Positions 60,631 through 64,000 of a DNA stretch of 64,000 bases are shown here, piece by piece. Position 1 is the stretch's first letter. Every line of letters starts with the position of its first letter. Location: positions 409,413-473,412 of the forward strand of contig QKWP01000140.1 of the NCBI GenBank assembly GCA_003550325.1, written 5' to 3'. The stretch is from Gigaspora rosea (Eukaryota > Glomeromycota > Glomeromycetes > Diversisporales > Gigasporaceae). The position numbers and the translations under genes were made by a program. Below the pieces are notes generated by a model. The model saw only the letters and a list, made by a program, of their open reading frames with translations. It was not told the DNA's origin and made no database searches.

Positions 60631-62426
60631 TGTTGTTACTATCCGGTTGGGAGATATCAGACCCGCTAGTAGAGCTATTGGGATAGTGAACGTGGATTGG
60701 GTAATTCGGATGGATATCAGATAGAGTGGGTTTATAATAAATAAAGGGAAAATATGTAATAACGAATATGTAATCAAATATAAATCTATGTATCACTGTA
60801 ATTTAATAAATCAATAAATAATCATTAAACTCATATGTGACATTCAGCAGATATAAATAATATACAGTAACATTCAGCAGATACGATATATAGAAATAAA
60901 TAAATCAAATCAGCAGATATGATATAAATAAAGATTTCACTCAGAAGACTTTATTATAAAGGAGGAATTCACTCAGATAAACCTAAAGATACAAGTAGGG
61001 CGAATACATTGATCTTTTATACATGTTAGCAAACTCAATTTTCCCCTGGGTCATTATCCTTCTGTCATTACTAATACAAATTTTATCTAACACCAATTGA
61101 ATCTTCCCCTCATGTCTTTATCCAATTCAAGACTCACACCTGAAGCATTAATTTGAATCTGCCTTTCTAATTCTTCATTGGGCTAGCAGATTTGTGATGA
61201 TATTTAAAGGCTTCACGCGCTTAGTATCGTTTAAGCATGAATCTAATTTAATTTCACGTGTCGCAGTTAATTTAGTATAGATATCGGGTTTGGTAATTAT
61301 ATATATCTATAGGAGGACATATATGGCAATCGGTATATCTATAGATAGTAATAAGAAAAGATCTATATATGGTAATAACGTAGGGTGGGTATAGGTATTA
61401 TATTTAAGGAAAGGATAATCGATCATAATCGTGTGCAATTTAAGGTGATTGGATCGTGATCGTACAGGGATAAATCGGTATATAATTAAACAAAGGGGTT
61501 ATCTAACGATATCAATCGTTAATTAGCAGAAACAATTAAACAATACAGCAGTTAAATAAATCTATCTATAGTCCTAAACGTATTATCAATAAAACAATCA
61601 AATATCGGTGTATTGATATGTGTATCAGCAGCAGTGTAAAAAATAATCAAACAATAAATAAAATAACTAATAAAACAAATAACAAAACAGCAGTGTAATG
61701 CTAACAGCAGAGATGAGAATTTGATAATAATAAAAGTGTATATAAGTTGCCTTCAGCTTTGAAATCTACTAACTTATATGGGGTCAAGGTTTATTATTAA
61801 ACAAAGGATCAGATCGAAGTCTGAAGTCTTTATTGAAGGCAGAATCCGAGCCTTTAAATACATGTTTCTAGATACATAAATTAATTACAGTAGTCTATTC
61901 AAGAAAACTTTTATCCGCAGTCAACTTATTTTTAGAATCATTCAATTCTTTTCAACACCAATCCCTTCATTAATCACATTAGTTTTAACCACGCCTTTGC
62001 CTTATTTAAAAGTTCCGTCCGCGAAAATGAAATTTTGAAACATATCGCCAGATTCCTGAAAATATTTGAATGCCTCGGGGCATCTGAGATAGACTAAATA
62101 ATCAAGTGTCGCCATGAGACATGTATGGAAGACTTCTTATTCAAGCGCATTGGTGTAAATGGAGGCCGGATGATGATAGTCGTTCCATCTTCTGATCAAT
62201 TATCGTATCTATAATTGACCTCGATCCAATCTTCAGTATGATGTCCCAATAAGGTAATAAGAAATGATATGTATACGTATAACAAAATAGGAAATAAAAG
62301 AGATATGTATATAGTAACAAATAAAGAAATAGAAAAGAATATTCATAGGTCAATCAGTCATCGATCAAAACGATGATTGGGGTTTACAGTTTAAGAGTTC
62401 TGAGTGATCGACATAATTTGATCACA
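60631..62426 (-). mobile_element. Fossil LTR-like insertion in the transposase
   Basis: About 1.8 kb of DNA separates two parts of the transposase. Its outer bases are TG and CA. Read on the minus strand it contains LTR-type poly(A) signals (AATAAAG) near 61830 and 60950. No retroelement genes are visible, so a solo LTR, or two overlapping LTR remnants, is likely. No target duplication could be fixed. Family unknown. Confidence 0.45.
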
Positions 62427-62899
62427 GGATACTGATAGGGCTATCAGAAAAGAAAATTCTAATTTTTCAAGTGTAACAACATCACTCACTTGCAATATTA
62501 AATATAATGAAGGCTATCTTAGTATGATAGCAGAGCTTCAACAAATAGCCTACAATAAAAAATTTACTGAACAAGGTTTTTTTAATATTGCAAATGTTGA
62601 ATTAGAATATAATAATCAAAGAGAATTTAATAAAAATAAAATTCAAGAAAGAAATAATGCTCGAGCCCAAAAATATGCCAATGATCGTATTGAATTGCTC
62701 GGATTTGACTTCAGTAAGGTAAAAAAATAAATATATAAATAATAAATATTTTATATTAATAAGCCAATTATATAATTTAGAAATTAATTCCATATAAATA
62801 TAAAGGCAAAGAATGAATATGAACAAATAGTTTTTATGCTTTTTTTGCTTTTCAAATCAAAAACTTTGACAGTATAAATATATGTTTAGGATGTTATAC

Positions 62900-63560
62900 C
62901 TTCAAAAAAAACTTCTTACAGCTTATGCGAATTGTGCAATTTTTATTGGAATATAAACAAAAAAGAAAGTTTATTAAATTCTATAGCCATTAAAAAAATA
63001 TCTCAACCTTCTCTAATAATAGATGAAATTATTTATTGTACAAAAATAGTATTTGGGTTCGATAAGTTTTGAGAAGGACAATATCAAGTTATAACTAAAT
63101 TTTGTAAAAATCAAAAAGATACTTTAGCACTCTTAAAAACAAAAGGCGGAAAATCTTTATGTTTTGGAATATTAGCAATTTTTTTCAAAGAATTAACAGT
63201 TGTAATATGTCCACTAACTACTTTAATACGAAATCATATGGTAAGAAATAATAATGGATATAAATATAAGTAATACAAATCTAACTATTTTTATCATAAA
63301 GACAAACTTCTTAGCAGCTGGAATACCTTGTGCTAGATTATATACTTCAACTGAATCCACAGTCAATCTTGGAGAAAAAATATTCACAGAAATTGCAATG
63401 GGTTGGACTCGATTATTTTTTATTACTCCTGAAAATTTTCTTATGAATTAATATTTCCAAATATTCTTAAGTCAGTTAAATTAAGAAAACAAGTTGTGTA
63501 TTGTTATAGATGAAGTGCATTGCGTGTTTGACTAAGAATATTTTAGGTAATAATATTAGA
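62900..63560 (+). pseudogene. RecQ-like helicase fragment next to the transposase
   Basis: The reading starts near CELCNFYWN and continues KIVFGFDKF, then EGQYQVITKFCKNQKDTLAL (Q-motif region) and KGGKSLCF (motif I, normally GGGKS), VICPLTTLI (motif Ia), an intron-like break with GT-AG ends (about 63241-63300), then AAGIPCARLY, FFITPENFLMN and CIVIDEVHCVF (DEVH box, motif II). Stops: TGA between FDKF and EGQ, TAA after FLMN, TAA after VFD. The C-terminal helicase lobe is absent. RecQ helicases unwind DNA in repair. Its place 150 bp after the transposase end suggests one transposon, or one insertion into another. Confidence 0.75.
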
Positions 63561-63685
63561 ACCTATTATTTAATAGTTAAATTTAATAATAGTTATAGAA
63601 TTTATAATAGAGATGAAAAAATCACAAACGCGTATCAAGTAGAAAGTAAACAAAGAAATAAACCAAACACATAACAAAATAGAAA

Positions 63686-64000
63686 ATGGAGCGATATAAT
63701 AGATGTAAAGAATTTTTTAGAAAACCTGATGATGAAAAAAAGAATATTCTAGAAGAATTTAAAAAATTAGTGTTAAAAGAAGATAGGGAATTAGCAGAGT
63801 TTTTAGGATTAAGTTCTCCGGAACATTTAACCTTTTGGAGAAACTTATGGGAAACACACAAATGGATCAAGTATAAGGAAGCCACAAATAGAGATAAAGT
63901 TGAAGGAAAAAAATCTAGAGAAGAGACTGATGTAGTACACACTAGTAAACAACAATCAGGCTCGACGAGCAGTAGTGAATTATCAAGAATTGAGTTAGTG
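63686..64000 (+). CDS. Unidentified ORF, open at the right edge
   Basis: From ATG at 63686 the frame stays open for 105 codons to the end of the window. It begins MERYNRCKEFFRKPDDEKKN and continues with FLGLSSPEHLTFWRNLWETH and a Ser-rich, charged stretch. Highly charged and helix-like, with no zinc or catalytic motif in view. No family recognised. Its position directly after transposon remnants makes a transposon gene as likely as a host gene. Codon use is AT-rich like the rest, and there are no internal stops, unlike the neighbouring pseudogenes. Confidence 0.5.
   Translation, partial: MERYNRCKEFFRKPDDEKKNILEEFKKLVLKEDRELAEFLGLSSPEHLTFWRNLWETHKWIKYKEATNRDKVEGKKSREETDVVHTSKQQSGSTSSSELSRIELV

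Larger units (their letters stand above)
57103..62730 (+). pseudogene. Mutator-like DDE transposase, decayed and interrupted
   Basis: Three stretches read as one protein family. 57103-58269 is the N-terminal part and includes CSECG...CAKCQ, a likely zinc-binding unit, followed by AAAGLAAGITYRAL. 59584-60630 holds FNVSWSHCRNAN (first catalytic Asp expected where Asn now stands), CLDCDLNSNKTL (second Asp region), MRWFNGCIY and QHNQCWPKLCWC. 62440-62730 is the C-terminal end, with ENSNFSSVTTS and a basic helix. Gaps are a SINE (58270-59568) and an LTR-like insertion (60631-62426). Several in-frame stops (e.g. TGA near 57388, TAG near 57503, TGA near 57801) mark it dead. I assign it to the Mutator-like group carrying FDVSW and DGDL-type motifs from memory; Kolobok relatives are possible. 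Confidence 0.75.

Noticed and set aside
60631-62426. Complete LTR retrotransposon
   Set aside because: Only LTR-like signals are visible and no retroelement coding region; treated as a fossil solo LTR or remnant.

Overview
The window looks like nuclear DNA of an arbuscular mycorrhizal fungus (Glomeromycotina, Rhizophagus-like). I infer this from the strongly AT-rich sequence, short GT-AG introns, and a protein repertoire typical of that lineage: BTB plus TPR arrays, Sel1-like repeats, leucine-rich repeat proteins with a C-terminal membrane anchor, and RBR ubiquitin ligases joined to CBM21 modules. Very dense non-autonomous transposons also fit. No search was run, so the species is inference.

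Host genes are few. A guanylate-binding-protein-like large GTPase lies on + at 25659-29065 (7 exons, one apparent frameshift). On - there is a CBM21-coiled coil-CBM21-RBR E3 ligase at 38802-40631 (last exon not found), a BTB-TPR protein with about 18 TPRs at 43314-46265, and an LRR/membrane protein at 47372-48136. Gene remnants include Sel1-like fragments (35366-35578 and 46640-46890) and a degenerate stretch at 42530-43210. An unidentified ORF runs off the right edge (63686-64000).

The rest is mostly layered repeats. 1-8.4 kb: long tRNA-headed SINEs, one split by a 1.67 kb TIR element, another by a Tc1/mariner element and itself sitting in a foldback repeat. 8.6-12.8 kb: small TIR elements, a Mutator-like foldback built of short repeated units, and a 2.3 kb Mutator-like element carrying a nested hAT element. 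13-20 kb: TIR elements with another SINE, a TTAA-flanked foldback, and a hAT-like element whose interior alternates two palindromes (A-B-A-B-A-B-A). 20-25 kb: small TIR elements in AT-rich DNA. 29-32 kb: more TIR elements and a second array of alternating palindromes, split by a fossil solo LTR. 48.7-50.3 kb: a dispersed repeat cut by a hAT element. 55.4-63.5 kb: a hAT element, then a decayed Mutator-like transposase beside a RecQ-like helicase, interrupted by two SINEs and one LTR-like insertion.

Target-site duplications are often perfect. Many boundaries could therefore be set to the base, and the order of insertions can be read from the nesting. The GTPase, the E3 ligase and the BTB protein look like intracellular signalling or turnover components, but nothing here shows that they work together.
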